Source: an uncultured archaeon
Lineage (GTDB): Archaea; Thermoplasmatota; Thermoplasmata; Thermoplasmatales; Thermoplasmataceae
Reading direction: 5' to 3'
Length of the DNA: 64,000 nt
Assembly: GCA_000965745.1 (NCBI GenBank)
Contig: CP009479.1
Coordinates: 62,001-126,000 of the forward strand
Both the position numbers and the translations under genes were made by a program. Of the stretch, positions 1 to 9,447 are shown in pieces (within the stretch, counting starts at the first letter, position 1; each line of letters begins with the position of its first letter). The notes beneath the pieces are model-generated. The model did no database searches. It worked only from the letters and a program-made list of their open reading frames with translations, and was not told the origin of the DNA.

Positions 1-661
1 CCATTCTCCTCAGCTTGTATGTGAAGTCGACGTACTTGATCACCATTGTGACGAAGTATCCCACCACCATAACCGCTAGGAAGTAGATGATGATCCAGTA
101 GTATATGTATGCGTAGAAATGCGTGTTCAGGTTAACGTTCCAGTTCCACGGGAATGCAACTATTGCGTATGGCAGGTTTGCAATGAATGAGAACAGCCAT
201 ATGAATATGAGGTAGGTCACCACACTGAATATCATCAGGGGCTTCATGGTGTTCATTGAGACCTGCTGCTGCTCCATTGTCACGTCCATCTGCATCTTCC
301 TCAGCTTCTGGATCCTGTCCTTCTGGCCACTCTTGTAAGCTTCCCTCATTGTCTTGCTGAAAGCCTTCATCCTGTTCTGGGCCTTTCCCATCTTCAGCCA
401 GTCCGTGAAGAAGTACCTGGGAATTGAGGTCACGACCCCTATAAGTATTCCTGCAAGTAGCAGAGTAAGGACAGGCAGGTCGAAGTTGAACCCTATGAGG
501 GGCGAGAAAACTACATCCAGGGCATTGCCTATGGCAGTCCTCAGTGTAGTGTTGGACAATATAATGATATATACAAAGAAACTCAGCATGTAAAGCATCT
601 GGGTCTGGAGGCCTTTTTTCATGCCTTCCTGCGGAGTTTTAGTCTTGTTCTGTTCAGTCAT
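1..661 (-). CDS. EMC3/TMCO1-like (DUF106) membrane insertase-family protein, C-terminus cut by window edge
   Basis: The frame is open from an ATG at 661 to the left edge, giving 220 residues without a stop. The hydropathy shows a segment at about residues 20-40, a second at 60-80, a long charged K/Q/R/M-rich coiled-coil stretch (about 85-140), then segments at about 143-165 and 185-208. This is the layout of archaeal DUF106 proteins, which belong to the Oxa1/YidC/EMC3 superfamily and are thought to help insert membrane proteins. Its position directly after secY and adk is the usual archaeal location. The start codon overlaps the end of the adenylate kinase gene by 8 nt, which suggests translational coupling. 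Family assignment rests on topology plus context; no single diagnostic residue is visible. Confidence 0.85.
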   Translation of the reverse strand, partial: MTEQNKTKTPQEGMKKGLQTQMLYMLSFFVYIIILSNTTLRTAIGNALDVVFSPLIGFNFDLPVLTLLLAGILIGVVTSIPRYFFTDWLKMGKAQNRMKAFSKTMREAYKSGQKDRIQKLRKMQMDVTMEQQQVSMNTMKPLMIFSVVTYLIFIWLFSFIANLPYAIVAFPWNWNVNLNTHFYAYIYYWIIIYFLAVMVVGYFVTMVIKYVDFTYKLRRM

Positions 662-1220
662 CTGTCCTCAGCCTTGATATGATAGTATTCGCTGCTATGT
701 TAGGTTTTCCCTCGGGATTTTCTATTATGTTCACCGTGGCTCCCGTGAAAACAGAATATGCAGCGGCATAGTACCTGTTTATCTCCTGGTCCATTCTTAT
801 GTCATTTTCAGTGGCTGCGTCCCTGTCTCTCGTGCTGTCGGTTGCCCTCCTGCTCAGTACGAGTGATGGGTCAGCCTCTATGACGAAGTATGCTCCGACC
901 TTGAGTTCCCTGATGACCCACTCAGGCAATCCGGGGAGATAGCCACCGTGAGATTTTATTGACATGTGGGTGTCGATTATTACTGAATCCATCTTCCCAA
1001 TGGCTGCGGAGGCTTTCTTCTGCAGGTTGATCTGCGTGTCTACAGAAAGCTTCCTCAGTCCGTCTCTGTTCTCCACAAGGCCGATGTCCTTGGCCATTTC
1101 AAACATGAGGGTACCGAAGTTTATGATATCATAATTAGTCCCCTTCTTGACCAGATCCAGAACTGTCGATTTACCGACACCCGCGACTCCCGAAATTACG
1201 ACTCTCAATTTATCCACCAA
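654..1220 (-). CDS. adkA: Archaeal-type adenylate kinase
   Basis: The 188-residue protein starts with a P-loop, GVAGVGKST (about residues 11-19), and has the length of archaeal AdkA, which interconverts ATP + AMP and 2 ADP in the cytoplasm. Archaeal AdkA is a distinct, trimeric branch that lacks the bacterial lid domain, and an Arg/Asp-rich stretch around residues 125-140 (RRATDSTRDRDAATEND) is in the expected place for nucleotide-binding arginines. The gene overlaps the end of secY by 11 nt and the following membrane protein by 8 nt, the standard secY-adk-DUF106 order in Euryarchaeota. Start ATG at 1220 puts the P-loop at the normal distance from the N-terminus. Confidence 0.95.
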   Translation of the reverse strand: MVDKLRVVISGVAGVGKSTVLDLVKKGTNYDIINFGTLMFEMAKDIGLVENRDGLRKLSVDTQINLQKKASAAIGKMDSVIIDTHMSIKSHGGYLPGLPEWVIRELKVGAYFVIEADPSLVLSRRATDSTRDRDAATENDIRMDQEINRYYAAAYSVFTGATVNIIENPEGKPNIAANTIISRLRTDD

Positions 1221-2970
1221 CGAAAAACTGCCTAATGACCGGGTGCATCTCCATAAGCTGCTCCTTGCCCATCGCCTCGTAGAACTGGATCACTATGCCC
1301 ACCGCCAGCAGCAGGCCGGTTCCGCTTGTATTCCCCACCGTCCCTATGAGGTTTGCGCCGGCCGCAAGGAGACCGACAGCTGCACCACTGAATACTGTTA
1401 TCACTGGAATGTACTTGTTAAGCACCCGTTCCATGACCTTTGGGTCTCTTCTGAAACCCGGTATCTGCATACCGCTGGACTGTATCTGCTTGGCAACCGA
1501 GGCGGCACCCATGTTCGTAGTTTCGATCCAGAACTTCGCGAATATCACGCTCGCGATTGTCATGAACCCGACAAATGAGATTATATGTGCCGCTTCCTGA
1601 AAGCTGGAGTGGCCCAGGAGAATCGACTGGTACCCTGCAGGGCTGATTATGGGAAACAGCCAGTCCGACAGGCCGTTGGGAGAGAAGAGGTAGAACGCCA
1701 GGCCGCTGGTCGGCGTAGTCTTAGATATGCCAAGCTGTGTAATCTGCTGTGCCGTTGGATAAGCTCCCAGAAGAGCATTATGTCCGAGCAGTGGAACGTG
1801 GCTCAGCACGGGCGACGACCAGAACAGCAGTGTCCACATTGAGATGTTTGCAAGCAGTGCTGTTGCGAGTATGACCGGTATGTTTGAAGCGTAGAAAAGC
1901 TGGAGCGGGTATCTTCCCCTGGCACCCCTCACCCTTTCATGGGCTATGGGGAGCTCAATCTTGCTGCTCTGGAAGTATGCGACGATGAAGAATATGAGCA
2001 GTGTCCCTATCAGGGCAATCATGGGGTTCGGCTGCTGAAAGAGTATCTGCACTATGCCCTGGGAGTTGATGTAACCGCTGCTGGATGTCCCTATGATGTA
2101 TAGCATCTTGGGAATAGCTCCGGCGGGAGGGTTTGCAAGAGACAGTGCAACGCCCACTTTGGCCGGAAGCCAGTTCAGTGTTCCTGTGACTAGCTGCTGC
2201 GATACTCCGGCCGCAATGAAGAGCGAAATACCGGATCCTATCCCGTATTTGGACACCACCTCATCCATCAGGAAGACCAGATATGAACCGAAGAACAGCT
2301 GTAGGACAATTATGGATTCGGCGAGAAAATTTCCGTATCCCGGCACCAGGCCGTTGAGGTTGTTGATAAGGAGCTGGTCCGGGACAAGATAGCCGAATGC
2401 CTGTGGTATTGCTTCGACGAATATCATGATGATTACCAGGAGTTTCTGGGTCCCCTGGTACATTGCCTTGTCCTTTGAGTTCTGCAGGTCTATGTTGAAA
2501 ATCTTTGCACCTGCGAAAAGCTGCATGACGATGCTTGCAGTTACGATCGGCCCTATTCCCAGTGCCATCAGGGATCCCTGGGCACCTGCGAATATGGCCC
2601 TGAATGATGCGAACACATCAACGCTCTGCTGTGTGTTAAGCCCGTAAATATAAACGTTTGTGAGAGCGAAGTAGAGTATAACGACGAGGGCGGTCCATAT
2701 CATTTTCCACTTGAACTGGACATGGCCGGATGCCTTCTTTATGGCGGGAAGCTTGGAAGTCAGTGTTTCCAAACCGTAAAGCTTGCTTTTCTCGGGCCCG
2801 ACATAACTCGCCACCAGATAAATCAGGTAGAATATCGGCGACGTCAGCAGTCCGGTCACCATGAGATGAGATACCCCAAGGTGCCCGAAGTACCAGAAGC
2901 CCGTGAGCATTAATGCGAAAACTACCAGAACTGGTAGTATGACCCCTCTATTCCTGTGAATTTCCGCCAT
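1210..2970 (-). CDS. secY: Preprotein translocase subunit SecY
   Basis: This is the pore-forming subunit of the Sec61/SecY channel for protein export and membrane insertion. The 586-residue product has about ten hydrophobic segments; the stretch reading FASFRAIFAGAQGSLMALGI is the plug/TM2 region, and GFRRDPKVMERVLNKYIP near the C-terminus is the conserved C5 cytoplasmic region. It is longer than many archaeal SecY proteins because of an extended loop (about residues 300-410 before the C-terminal helices). I chose ATG 2970; an upstream in-frame ATG at 3036 would extend well into the L15 gene with a basic tail and is less likely. The chosen start overlaps rpl15 by 23 nt. Confidence 0.95.
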   Translation of the reverse strand: MAEIHRNRGVILPVLVVFALMLTGFWYFGHLGVSHLMVTGLLTSPIFYLIYLVASYVGPEKSKLYGLETLTSKLPAIKKASGHVQFKWKMIWTALVVILYFALTNVYIYGLNTQQSVDVFASFRAIFAGAQGSLMALGIGPIVTASIVMQLFAGAKIFNIDLQNSKDKAMYQGTQKLLVIIMIFVEAIPQAFGYLVPDQLLINNLNGLVPGYGNFLAESIIVLQLFFGSYLVFLMDEVVSKYGIGSGISLFIAAGVSQQLVTGTLNWLPAKVGVALSLANPPAGAIPKMLYIIGTSSSGYINSQGIVQILFQQPNPMIALIGTLLIFFIVAYFQSSKIELPIAHERVRGARGRYPLQLFYASNIPVILATALLANISMWTLLFWSSPVLSHVPLLGHNALLGAYPTAQQITQLGISKTTPTSGLAFYLFSPNGLSDWLFPIISPAGYQSILLGHSSFQEAAHIISFVGFMTIASVIFAKFWIETTNMGAASVAKQIQSSGMQIPGFRRDPKVMERVLNKYIPVITVFSGAAVGLLAAGANLIGTVGNTSGTGLLLAVGIVIQFYEAMGKEQLMEMHPVIRQFFVGG

Positions 2971-3388
2971 TGGTTTCGACCGTGATACCGTTAGAGGAAA
3001 GCTTCTTAATGGTTTTTTCTGTGGCTTTGCCGACAACTATCCTGCTTTTTACCCTGAATTCACCTGTAGCCAGCAGTTTTGTGTAACCCGCGCTGGTAAG
3101 GTCTATTACCTTCTCCCCTTCCTTTCCTGAGACGAAGCCTTTCTGCTCGAATGCCGGATAGCACTCAGCCAGCTCTTTCAACGTGATTGGAACCTCAGGG
3201 ACAGACGGGTGATGGCTTGTAAACCCGTGGACGCCGAAGTGGTCCGGGTCGTACTTGAGCGTCCATATCCACTTGTGCTTGAGGAGGCCCGCGTTTCCTT
3301 TTCCTCCTCTCTTGCCCTTGCCTCTTCCGGATTTCATTCCACGGCCGTAATGGCCACCTCTAAGTTTCTTGGTCCTAGTTCGAACCAT
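2948..3388 (-). CDS. rpl15: Ribosomal protein uL15
   Basis: 146 residues with the typical very basic, glycine-rich N-terminus ([20 protein letters not shown]), which threads into the large subunit rRNA, followed by the compact C-terminal domain. Order L30-L15-SecY is the conserved archaeal spc layout. The start overlaps the end of rpl30 by 14 nt and the stop lies inside secY, so the three are probably translated in a coupled way. Confidence 0.97.
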   Translation of the reverse strand: MVRTRTKKLRGGHYGRGMKSGRGKGKRGGKGNAGLLKHKWIWTLKYDPDHFGVHGFTSHHPSVPEVPITLKELAECYPAFEQKGFVSGKEGEKVIDLTSAGYTKLLATGEFRVKSRIVVGKATEKTIKKLSSNGITVETNGGNSQE

Positions 3389-3866
3389 TCAGATCAACTC
3401 CCGGTAATACCATTCTCTTTATCAGCTCGTTTATTTTCTCTCCCCTGTAGCCTGAGGAACCTCCATTCTGGAATGATTTCCTGACTGCCTCATAGCCTCT
3501 CTTGGGAGGGTTGAGCCTGAACAGGGGCACGATTCCCTCGATATCCCTGTATTTGATTTTCCCTTTGATTAGTGATTTCGCGAGTTCGGAGAAGTCCTTT
3601 GAACCTGTTATCTCCTTAAGCTGCTCCTCTTCAAGCTTCTTTCTGCCTGCAAGCATTGCTCTGTGTTCCAGGACAGCTTCGAGAGTTGCCTCGTCGATTT
3701 CTCCCCAGGTAAGGTAGTCCCTTGCCCTGTTGAGCATTCCCCTGGTGACGTCGTTGTCTTCCAGAATAACCATGTGATTTATCCTGTTCAGCCTGAGAAG
3801 CTCGGCCGTCTTCTTTGCAGCCGGCTTTAATCCTGTCCTTCCCCTAATCCTTATTACTGCTAACAT
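3375..3866 (-). CDS. rpl30: Ribosomal protein uL30
   Basis: The protein begins [15 protein letters not shown], the canonical L30 N-terminus, followed by the long archaeal/eukaryotic C-terminal extension (163 residues; bacterial L30 is about 60). An in-frame upstream start at 3884 would add six residues (MWEVLP) with no family match, so ATG 3866 is preferred. It overlaps the end of rps5 by 23 nt. Confidence 0.96.
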   Translation of the reverse strand: MLAVIRIRGRTGLKPAAKKTAELLRLNRINHMVILEDNDVTRGMLNRARDYLTWGEIDEATLEAVLEHRAMLAGRKKLEEEQLKEITGSKDFSELAKSLIKGKIKYRDIEGIVPLFRLNPPKRGYEAVRKSFQNGGSSGYRGEKINELIKRMVLPGVDLNGSN

Positions 3867-4509
3867 TGGCAACACTTCCCACATATATAGGTGTACTAAG
3901 CTGTATGGCCGGATTTATCTTCACTTTGGCGGTCTGGACCATGGCACTGTAGGCCGCAAGGGCGTAGTTCACTGTTGTTTTAGTGTGTCCGCTTGCAAAT
4001 CCCCACGCATCATCAATTCCAGCCATGGAAAGGATTGTCTTTGCCACGTCCCCTACTGCCCTTCCTACTCCTCTTGGGGCAGGCTTCATAGTGACAACCA
4101 CTGATCCTGATTTTCCCACTACCTGGAACGGGAGCGAGTGTGCTCTGCCGCATCCGCACTCCCAGGACCCGCAGCCTCTCCTGACTTCAATGACATGCAG
4201 CTTGGCGTTGTTGATTGCTTTCCTGATTGCGGGTGCAGCCTCCTTGGCCTTTCCCATCCCTACTCCCACGAAACCGTCACCGTTTCCGACGGCCGCAGTG
4301 ATTGAGTAGTTCATCCTTCTTCCTGAATCGGTCATCCTCTGGGCCCTCTCGACGTTTATGATCTCGTCGCTGAGTTCCGGCAACAGATAATCGACAATCT
4401 GGTATTCCCTCAGTGGAAGCTTTGTCCTGAGAGCTTCTGACATGGTTTTTATCTCGCCCGTTGCGACTAATTTTCCCAGTTGTGTCCTGGGAGTCCATTC
4501 CTCACTCAT
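3844..4509 (-). CDS. rps5: Ribosomal protein uS5
   Basis: 221 residues with the S5 double-stranded RNA-binding-like domain ([20 protein letters not shown]) and the C-terminal RPS5 fold with [14 protein letters not shown]. It sits on the back of the small subunit head/body junction and contributes to decoding accuracy. The N-terminus ([18 protein letters not shown]) matches the archaeal/eukaryotic S2/S5 form. It overlaps rpl18 by 4 nt (ATGA). Confidence 0.97.
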   Translation of the reverse strand: MSEEWTPRTQLGKLVATGEIKTMSEALRTKLPLREYQIVDYLLPELSDEIINVERAQRMTDSGRRMNYSITAAVGNGDGFVGVGMGKAKEAAPAIRKAINNAKLHVIEVRRGCGSWECGCGRAHSLPFQVVGKSGSVVVTMKPAPRGVGRAVGDVAKTILSMAGIDDAWGFASGHTKTTVNYALAAYSAMVQTAKVKINPAIQLSTPIYVGSVANVSSNKD

Positions 4510-4994
4510 AGTGATTCCTCCAATTTGCTCTTAGCTTCTTCAATGTTAATCACGGATTTCTTGAGATGTTCTCCCTTGATTCTCGACTCATCAGGGAATA
4601 TCTTCTCATCATACGGGATCTCTATCCCTGCATCCACGAACCCCTTGAGGGCAGCAGATATTCTCCCGCCTGTGGTTATGTTGTACCTGCCTGTATCGAG
4701 TATGGCACTCCCGACGTTCTGTTTCTTTGCCTTGAGGCCGGTTGCATAGCCAACCAGGTATGATATGGGCGTGTTGTTCCCCAGTGTTTCGAGCCCAAGC
4801 TTCTTCAGGCTCCTGTCAGTTACTGTCGATATGACCCTGTCGCCTTCCGGGCTGAATGATATAACCTGTGCGCTTATTCCCCTGTGGGTTGGCCTTACAA
4901 CGAACCTTGGTGTCTCGGATGATACCATCTTTAGCCTCTTGTGATAGTTGGTCTGCCCTGATCTCCTTCTCTTTAGGACTCTCGGTGTCTTCAT
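4506..4994 (-). CDS. rpl18: Ribosomal protein uL18
   Basis: 162 residues. The N-terminal KRRRSGQTNYHKRLKMV and VRPTHRGISAQVISF segments are typical of archaeal L18, the 5S rRNA-binding protein of the central protuberance. It overlaps rpl19e by 4 nt and rps5 by 4 nt. Confidence 0.97.
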   Translation of the reverse strand: MKTPRVLKRRRSGQTNYHKRLKMVSSETPRFVVRPTHRGISAQVISFSPEGDRVISTVTDRSLKKLGLETLGNNTPISYLVGYATGLKAKKQNVGSAILDTGRYNITTGGRISAALKGFVDAGIEIPYDEKIFPDESRIKGEHLKKSVINIEEAKSKLEESL

Positions 4995-5446
4995 TGTTCA
5001 CCACCCATTTCGCCAGTTGACTTAAGATGGCTCTGGAGCTGTGCCCTTGATTTTATTGAGCCGCCCTTGATTACCCTGTACATTTTCCTGTATGTCTTTG
5101 CGTCTATCTTTTCCTCGGACTTGAGTTTCCTGAGCTCGTCCCTGAGTGGCCTGATGGTCTTGATCCACCTCTGTTTCCTTGGGAATCTTGCATATTTCTT
5201 CCCCTTTATGGAACCAGGGCCTCTCCTTCTTTCCTTGGACCTCTGTCTGATCCTTTTCTTCAGCCTGTAATTTGAATTTCCTTTCTTCTGCCTGATCTGG
5301 ATAACATTTCTCCTGATGAGGTACCTGATGTCCTCCCTGGAGGCTGCCTCAGCAACTTCCTCAACGCTGTTAGTGTCTATCCAGACTCTTGAGATTCCGG
5401 ACTTGAACTCATCAGCTGCTATCCTTCGTGCTGTCTCAATCTTCAT
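4991..5446 (-). CDS. rpl19e: Ribosomal protein eL19
   Basis: Archaeal/eukaryote-specific L19e. The protein starts [20 protein letters not shown], then shows the highly basic central helix with [19 protein letters not shown]. An in-frame start at 5485 would add 13 residues not seen in the family, so ATG 5446 is preferred; it overlaps rpl32e by 11 nt. Length 151 residues fits the family. Confidence 0.96.
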   Translation of the reverse strand: MKIETARRIAADEFKSGISRVWIDTNSVEEVAEAASREDIRYLIRRNVIQIRQKKGNSNYRLKKRIRQRSKERRRGPGSIKGKKYARFPRKQRWIKTIRPLRDELRKLKSEEKIDAKTYRKMYRVIKGGSIKSRAQLQSHLKSTGEMGGEQ

Positions 5447-5852
5447 TTCTGACACCTCTGTTAAGCACCCTGACACCAAGCTCATCGGCTACTTCAAGCA
5501 TATCTTCCCTTTTTCTATCCCCAACTTTGGAAGATATTCTTGCTGCCTCAAGCTTCGGGTCAAGTGCCTCAAGGTCTTTCTCGTTGAATACCAGTACTTC
5601 CTTGAAACCTGAGGGATGCAGTCCCCTGACCAATTTGGGCGTCCTGTATCCTGCATCCACCATGGGGGGCTTTTTCTTCAAGTGCTCCCTCTGCTTTGAG
5701 TGCTTTCCCCTCGGCTTTCTCCAGGAATCTCCAAGCTTCTTGTACCTGAACCATTCCTGCCTGTGGAATTCCACTCTTTTCTTTGCCTGTTCGTTCTTGA
5801 TCTTGAGGAGCCTTTTCTGTTCCTTTGAAAGATGGGGTTTGCCTATTGACAA
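5436..5852 (-). CDS. rpl32e: Ribosomal protein eL32
   Basis: 138 residues. The eL32 core is visible as [21 protein letters not shown] and [15 protein letters not shown]. The N-terminal ~20 residues form a short charged Lys-rich helix. One base separates it from rpl6, consistent with co-transcription. Confidence 0.95.
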   Translation of the reverse strand: MSIGKPHLSKEQKRLLKIKNEQAKKRVEFHRQEWFRYKKLGDSWRKPRGKHSKQREHLKKKPPMVDAGYRTPKLVRGLHPSGFKEVLVFNEKDLEALDPKLEAARISSKVGDRKREDMLEVADELGVRVLNRGVRNED

Positions 5853-5853
5853 T

Positions 5854-6399
5854 CTACTCGCCTCCCTTTAGCAGGTAGATTCCATCCTGGAATATTCTCG
5901 GATCAAATCTCCTGATCTTTGTTGCTCTCTCTATGTTTGCCGAAGTCTCACCGATCTCTCTCTTGTCTATGCCTTCAATGGTAAGCCTGTCTCCCTTGAC
6001 GTTGACTTTCGTGTTTCCGATTATGTTTGCTATCCTTGCGGACCTCTCACCGAGGAAATTTTCCACCACTACGGCGTTCCCCCTCACGGAAACCCTCATG
6101 GGAAAGTGAGTGTAATCTATCTTCATGTGGTATTCGAAACCGCTCGTAACACCGTTTATCATGCTCTTGAGCTCTGAAGTCCAGGTGCCAAGGATACCGT
6201 TGTTCCTGCGGTTCTTCTTGCTCATGGTTATTTTTATCTTGCTGCCTTCGATCGAAATTCTGAGATAGTTGTCCGGGAGATTCCTCTTTACCTCTCCCTT
6301 CGGGCCCTTAACTGTAATCACAGTACCTGCCTGATTGGCAGTAACTCCCTCAGGAATATCGATCTCTGCTGCTTCTTCCCATTTCACCACTTGTATCAC
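5854..6399 (-). CDS. rpl6: Ribosomal protein uL6
   Basis: 181 residues with two L6 repeats; the segment [20 protein letters not shown] and the C-terminal [12 protein letters not shown] are typical of archaeal L6 near the GTPase centre. The start is a GTG at 6399 directly abutting the TAG stop of rps8, so initiation probably depends on termination of the upstream gene. Confidence 0.96.
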   Translation of the reverse strand: MIQVVKWEEAAEIDIPEGVTANQAGTVITVKGPKGEVKRNLPDNYLRISIEGSKIKITMSKKNRRNNGILGTWTSELKSMINGVTSGFEYHMKIDYTHFPMRVSVRGNAVVVENFLGERSARIANIIGNTKVNVKGDRLTIEGIDKREIGETSANIERATKIRRFDPRIFQDGIYLLKGGE

Positions 6400-6789
6400 C
6401 TAATAGACGTATGCTATGAGTCTTCCCCCGAGACCCATCTTCCTTGCTTCGATATGGCTCATCACTCCCTTCGTTGTTGAAAGGATGAGTATGCCGAAAT
6501 CCTGGGCAGGAAGATACCTGGCTTCATACTTGTCCAGGTTTGCCCTTTTCACTGGCAGCCTGGGCTTGATAACACCACAGTTGTTTATGGTGTTGCTGAG
6601 CACTATCTTGAATTTTCCGCCTCTGCTGTCGTCCATCACTTCAAAGCTCTTCAGGTAGTTGTATTCCTGCATTACCTTCAGAACCCTGCCGATGAGCCTC
6701 GCAGCCGGCTCGGTTTCAATCTCTTTTCTGCCGATCCTTGATGCGTTCTTTATCACGTTGATTATATCATTTAACGGGTCGTGTTTCAT
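6400..6789 (-). CDS. rps8: Ribosomal protein uS8
   Basis: 129 residues starting MKHDPLNDIINVIKNASRIG, the classic S8 N-terminus. The C-terminus ILSTTKGVMSHIEARKMGLG is the S8 signature region that contacts the central domain of 16S rRNA. The gene follows rps14 with a 9-nt gap that contains a short GGTGA-type ribosome binding site. Confidence 0.97.
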   Translation of the reverse strand: MKHDPLNDIINVIKNASRIGRKEIETEPAARLIGRVLKVMQEYNYLKSFEVMDDSRGGKFKIVLSNTINNCGVIKPRLPVKRANLDKYEARYLPAQDFGILILSTTKGVMSHIEARKMGLGGRLIAYVY

Positions 6790-6798
6790 TTGTTCACC

Positions 6799-6960
6799 TC
6801 AGCTGTATTTCCTGAATCCCAGTACGGGTGCAGTATCCCTGAAACACTGCCTGCACAGGCGAAGACCGTATCTCCTGACTAGGCCTCTTTTGCGCCCGCA
6901 TCGCTGGCACCCGTCCTTGCGTCCGAATTTTTTCTTAGGTTCAAGTTTGATTTGACTCAT
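6799..6960 (-). CDS. rps14: Ribosomal protein uS14 (zinc-binding form)
   Basis: A short gene of 53 residues read from ATG 6960 to TGA 6799. It contains two Cys pairs, CQRC (residues 18-21) and CRQC (36-39), which form the zinc site of the archaeal/type Z S14 protein, and a basic C-terminus ending FRKYS. It lies in the invariant slot between rpl5 and rps8. Confidence 0.96.
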   Translation of the reverse strand: MSQIKLEPKKKFGRKDGCQRCGRKRGLVRRYGLRLCRQCFRDTAPVLGFRKYS

Positions 6961-6964
6961 TGAT

Positions 6965-7480
6965 TCACCTTACCACCACGAGGCCGTACTTGCTGGTCAG
7001 GAATTCCATGGCCTCCTCCCTTTTTACCCTGATTTTTGAGGGCACCTTCTTTGCGCCTATCTTCCTCTTGTGGAGCCTGAAGCCTCCTTTCCTCTTGATT
7101 ACAACTGCAACGTCCATGCCGAATATTCCGATATTTGGATCGTACTTCATTCCCTTGAAATCAGTGTAATCGGCAACTCCGAAGTATGCGTTGCCCTGCT
7201 TGTCGAATGAATAGTGGGGAACCTTGTATTCCCTTGCATACAGAGCCCTCTGGAGGAATTCCTCAGCGTCTTTTCCCCTCAGCGTTACCTTTGTGCCTAT
7301 TGTCAGGCCCTGTCTTATGTTGAAGTCTCTCACTGTCTTCTTTGAGGTAGTGGTGACAGGAGTGTGCTTGGTTAGCATCTCAAGCACCTTCGTTGCCTTT
7401 GTGAGCCTTTCGCCCGCCTGGCCTACTCCTATATTCACAACTACCTTGTCGATAGTGATCTCTTCCATTGGGTTACTCAT
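6965..7480 (-). CDS. rpl5: Ribosomal protein uL5
   Basis: 171 residues. The N-terminal [12 protein letters not shown]-like segment (here [13 protein letters not shown]) and [14 protein letters not shown] are the conserved L5 motifs; the protein binds 5S rRNA and the P-site tRNA. It overlaps the end of rps4e by 8 nt. Confidence 0.97.
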   Translation of the reverse strand: MSNPMEEITIDKVVVNIGVGQAGERLTKATKVLEMLTKHTPVTTTSKKTVRDFNIRQGLTIGTKVTLRGKDAEEFLQRALYAREYKVPHYSFDKQGNAYFGVADYTDFKGMKYDPNIGIFGMDVAVVIKRKGGFRLHKRKIGAKKVPSKIRVKREEAMEFLTSKYGLVVVR

Positions 7481-8195
7481 AGACTGCTACACCCCCTATC
7501 TTGGGTATCTCATACGAATACTTCGCCCCGCCTACGACAAAAGCGTAATCGGTGATTGTTGAGTATCCTTCCTCGAAGTGTATCAGGTTCTTGTGCGATG
7601 ATTCCTTGATCTCGATCTTCTTGATTGTGGCAACATTGCCGGCGTGCGATCCGCCTGTGAGGAATACCTTGTTTCCCGGCTGGAGCTTCATTACTTCCTG
7701 TATCTTCTTGCCGGGGATTGTCACCAGTGCTACATCGCCGGGTTTTACTTCCTTGTTGTCAGATACCACGATCTGCCCGTCATGGAAGCTGAGCTGGATT
7801 TTCCCGCCCTTTATTGTTGACTTGTCCATCACTTTCATGAGTTTCTTGTCGGAGTTATCCTTGCTCTCCTCTCCGAGAACGAGGCCGCCTTTCCTGTCGT
7901 ACAGGACCCGGAAGCTCTTTCCAACCTGGTCTATGGTAATGAGATCCATGAAGCCTACAGGATATCTCCTGTCTTTCACTATTTTTCCATCCACCTTTAC
8001 AAGGCCGTTTACCAGGATCCTTGTGATCTCCCTTTCCTTGTCTCCTATCTTGAGATAATCCCTGAGTGCCGTGAGGAGTGCCATTGAATCCTTTCTGTTG
8101 TGTTTGCCCGGCCTCGGGCTTGCTCCCCAGAAGAAGGTCTTCCTTGGTATCTTGACGGACCTTGATATCATCAGTCTCTTTGTCTTGTTGATCAT
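7473..8195 (-). CDS. rps4e: Ribosomal protein eS4
   Basis: 240 residues with an N-terminal region containing ASPRPGKHNRKDSMALLTAL, an S4-like RNA-binding domain around residues 40-100 (GDKEREITRILVNGLVKVDG) and a C-terminal KOW-like segment. The gene is archaeal/eukaryote specific. ATG 8195 overlaps the TGA of rpl24 by 4 nt. Confidence 0.95.
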   Translation of the reverse strand: MINKTKRLMISRSVKIPRKTFFWGASPRPGKHNRKDSMALLTALRDYLKIGDKEREITRILVNGLVKVDGKIVKDRRYPVGFMDLITIDQVGKSFRVLYDRKGGLVLGEESKDNSDKKLMKVMDKSTIKGGKIQLSFHDGQIVVSDNKEVKPGDVALVTIPGKKIQEVMKLQPGNKVFLTGGSHAGNVATIKKIEIKESSHKNLIHFEEGYSTITDYAFVVGGAKYSYEIPKIGGVAVYE

Positions 8196-8710
8196 TCTTT
8201 TTCCACCTCTTCTTCTGTTTCCTCTTCAGTTTCATCAGATTCTTCTTCAGGCTCTGCTTCCATTACCTCAGGTTCCTCTCCTTCCCCGGCCTGCTCTTCC
8301 ACCGGTTCTTCAGGTGTCTCGGCTTCCGCCTCCCCCTCTTCTGCCTCTTCGGCAGGTTCAGGCTCCGGCTCAGGTTCGGGGACTTCCTCCACTACGATAT
8401 TCTTCCTGGCGGCAAGATCCTTTATCTTCTGGAGCCTCCCTGGAGACGAAAGCTCAAGCCTTGTTATTCTGAGTATATTGGAAGGCAGCAGGTATTCCTC
8501 CTGCTTGCCGTCCGATTTTGATATTGTGATTCCATCAATGGAGACTCTGGAGCTCTTGTGGTTTACCTTCATGACCTTTCCTCCTTCCCCTTTCCTGGAA
8601 CCTGTCTTGATTGTTACCACATCGCCGGATGCGATTGGAAATGACCTTATGCCGTATTTTTTCCTCAAATCCTTGCTCAATGCTACTCTTACCTTGTTTT
8701 CCATATCCAA
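8192..8710 (-). CDS. rpl24: Ribosomal protein uL24 with long acidic C-terminal tail
   Basis: The first ~110 residues are a normal archaeal L24 with the KOW motif (SGDVVTIKTGSRKGEGGKVM), which begins early large-subunit assembly. After about residue 112 the sequence turns into a ~60-residue tail almost wholly Glu/Pro/Ala/Thr (PEPEPEPEPAEEAEEGEAEA and similar), ending VEKE. Such a strongly acidic tail is unusual for L24 and opposite in charge to typical rRNA-binding tails. A second possible start (MENK, 8704) lies two codons downstream. It lies 6 nt downstream of rpl14 and overlaps rps4e by 4 nt. Confidence 0.93.
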   Translation of the reverse strand: MDMENKVRVALSKDLRKKYGIRSFPIASGDVVTIKTGSRKGEGGKVMKVNHKSSRVSIDGITISKSDGKQEEYLLPSNILRITRLELSSPGRLQKIKDLAARKNIVVEEVPEPEPEPEPAEEAEEGEAEAETPEEPVEEQAGEGEEPEVMEAEPEEESDETEEETEEEVEKE

Positions 8711-8716
8711 CCGACC

Positions 8717-9115
8717 TCACACTATTGTGGAGGCTACCGAGGCAATCCTTGGCCATCTCTCTGCAGCCTCTCTTGCTACGGGGCCTTTGATTTCGGAGCC
8801 TCTTACCTCTCCTTCTGGAGTGACAAGAACTGCTGCATTGTCATCAAATTCCACCATTGTGCCGTCCGATCGCCTGTAGGGCCTTCTCTGCCTCACTACG
8901 ACCGCGTATACGACTTTGCTCCTCATTTCGGGAGTTCCCTTCTTCACGCTTGCTATGAACATGTCACCTATACCGGCGGCAGGTATTCTCCTTGCAACGC
9001 CATGGTATGCCTTCACGCCAATGAGGCTGATTATTTTCGCACCGCTGTTGTCTGCACAGGGTACCACAGCTCCAAGCGGGAGCCCTCTTTGCTGCCTTCC
9101 AGCAATGCCTTTCAT
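8717..9115 (-). CDS. rpl14: Ribosomal protein uL14
   Basis: 132 residues with the L14 core: [20 protein letters not shown] and the surface strand [20 protein letters not shown]14 sits at the subunit interface near the factor-binding site. The start overlaps rps17 by 4 nt. Confidence 0.97.
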   Translation of the reverse strand: MKGIAGRQQRGLPLGAVVPCADNSGAKIISLIGVKAYHGVARRIPAAGIGDMFIASVKKGTPEMRSKVVYAVVVRQRRPYRRSDGTMVEFDDNAAVLVTPEGEVRGSEIKGPVAREAAERWPRIASVASTIV

Positions 9116-9447
9116 GGGTTCACCTTTTCAACTACCACGAAGGAAACCGTCTTTGCAAGTTTCCTGCACTCTGCTATCTTGACCGTGTCGCCCGGCTTAA
9201 CCTGGATGCATTCAGGAACGTGCGCATGATACTTTGAGAAGAGCGTCAGCTTTCTCTCGTATTTTGGAAGGTACCTCTGATGGGTACGCTTTATCACTGC
9301 GCTTCCATTCATCGCGGGAGACTCGACTATTCCGCCGATGATCTGCCCCCTTATTGAAAGAGTTCCGTGAAAGGGACACTTCTGATCGTTGCATTCCTGT
9401 TCCGGAAGCTTTACATCTAATCCTATGTTTCTGGCCACCTTAATCAC
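9112..9447 (-). CDS. rps17: Ribosomal protein uS17
   Basis: 111 residues. The archaeal S17 form is recognisable from the N-terminal [18 protein letters not shown] and the OB-fold segment [20 protein letters not shown]. It binds 16S rRNA helix 11/20 during early assembly. It overlaps the end of the RNase P subunit gene by 8 nt. Confidence 0.97.
   Translation of the reverse strand: MIKVARNIGLDVKLPEQECNDQKCPFHGTLSIRGQIIGGIVESPAMNGSAVIKRTHQRYLPKYERKLTLFSKYHAHVPECIQVKPGDTVKIAECRKLAKTVSFVVVEKVNP

Noticed and set aside
1147-1578. Plus-strand open frames opposite adk/secY and many others opposite ribosomal genes
   Set aside because: They are antisense shadows of clearly identified conserved genes and have no recognisable protein features.
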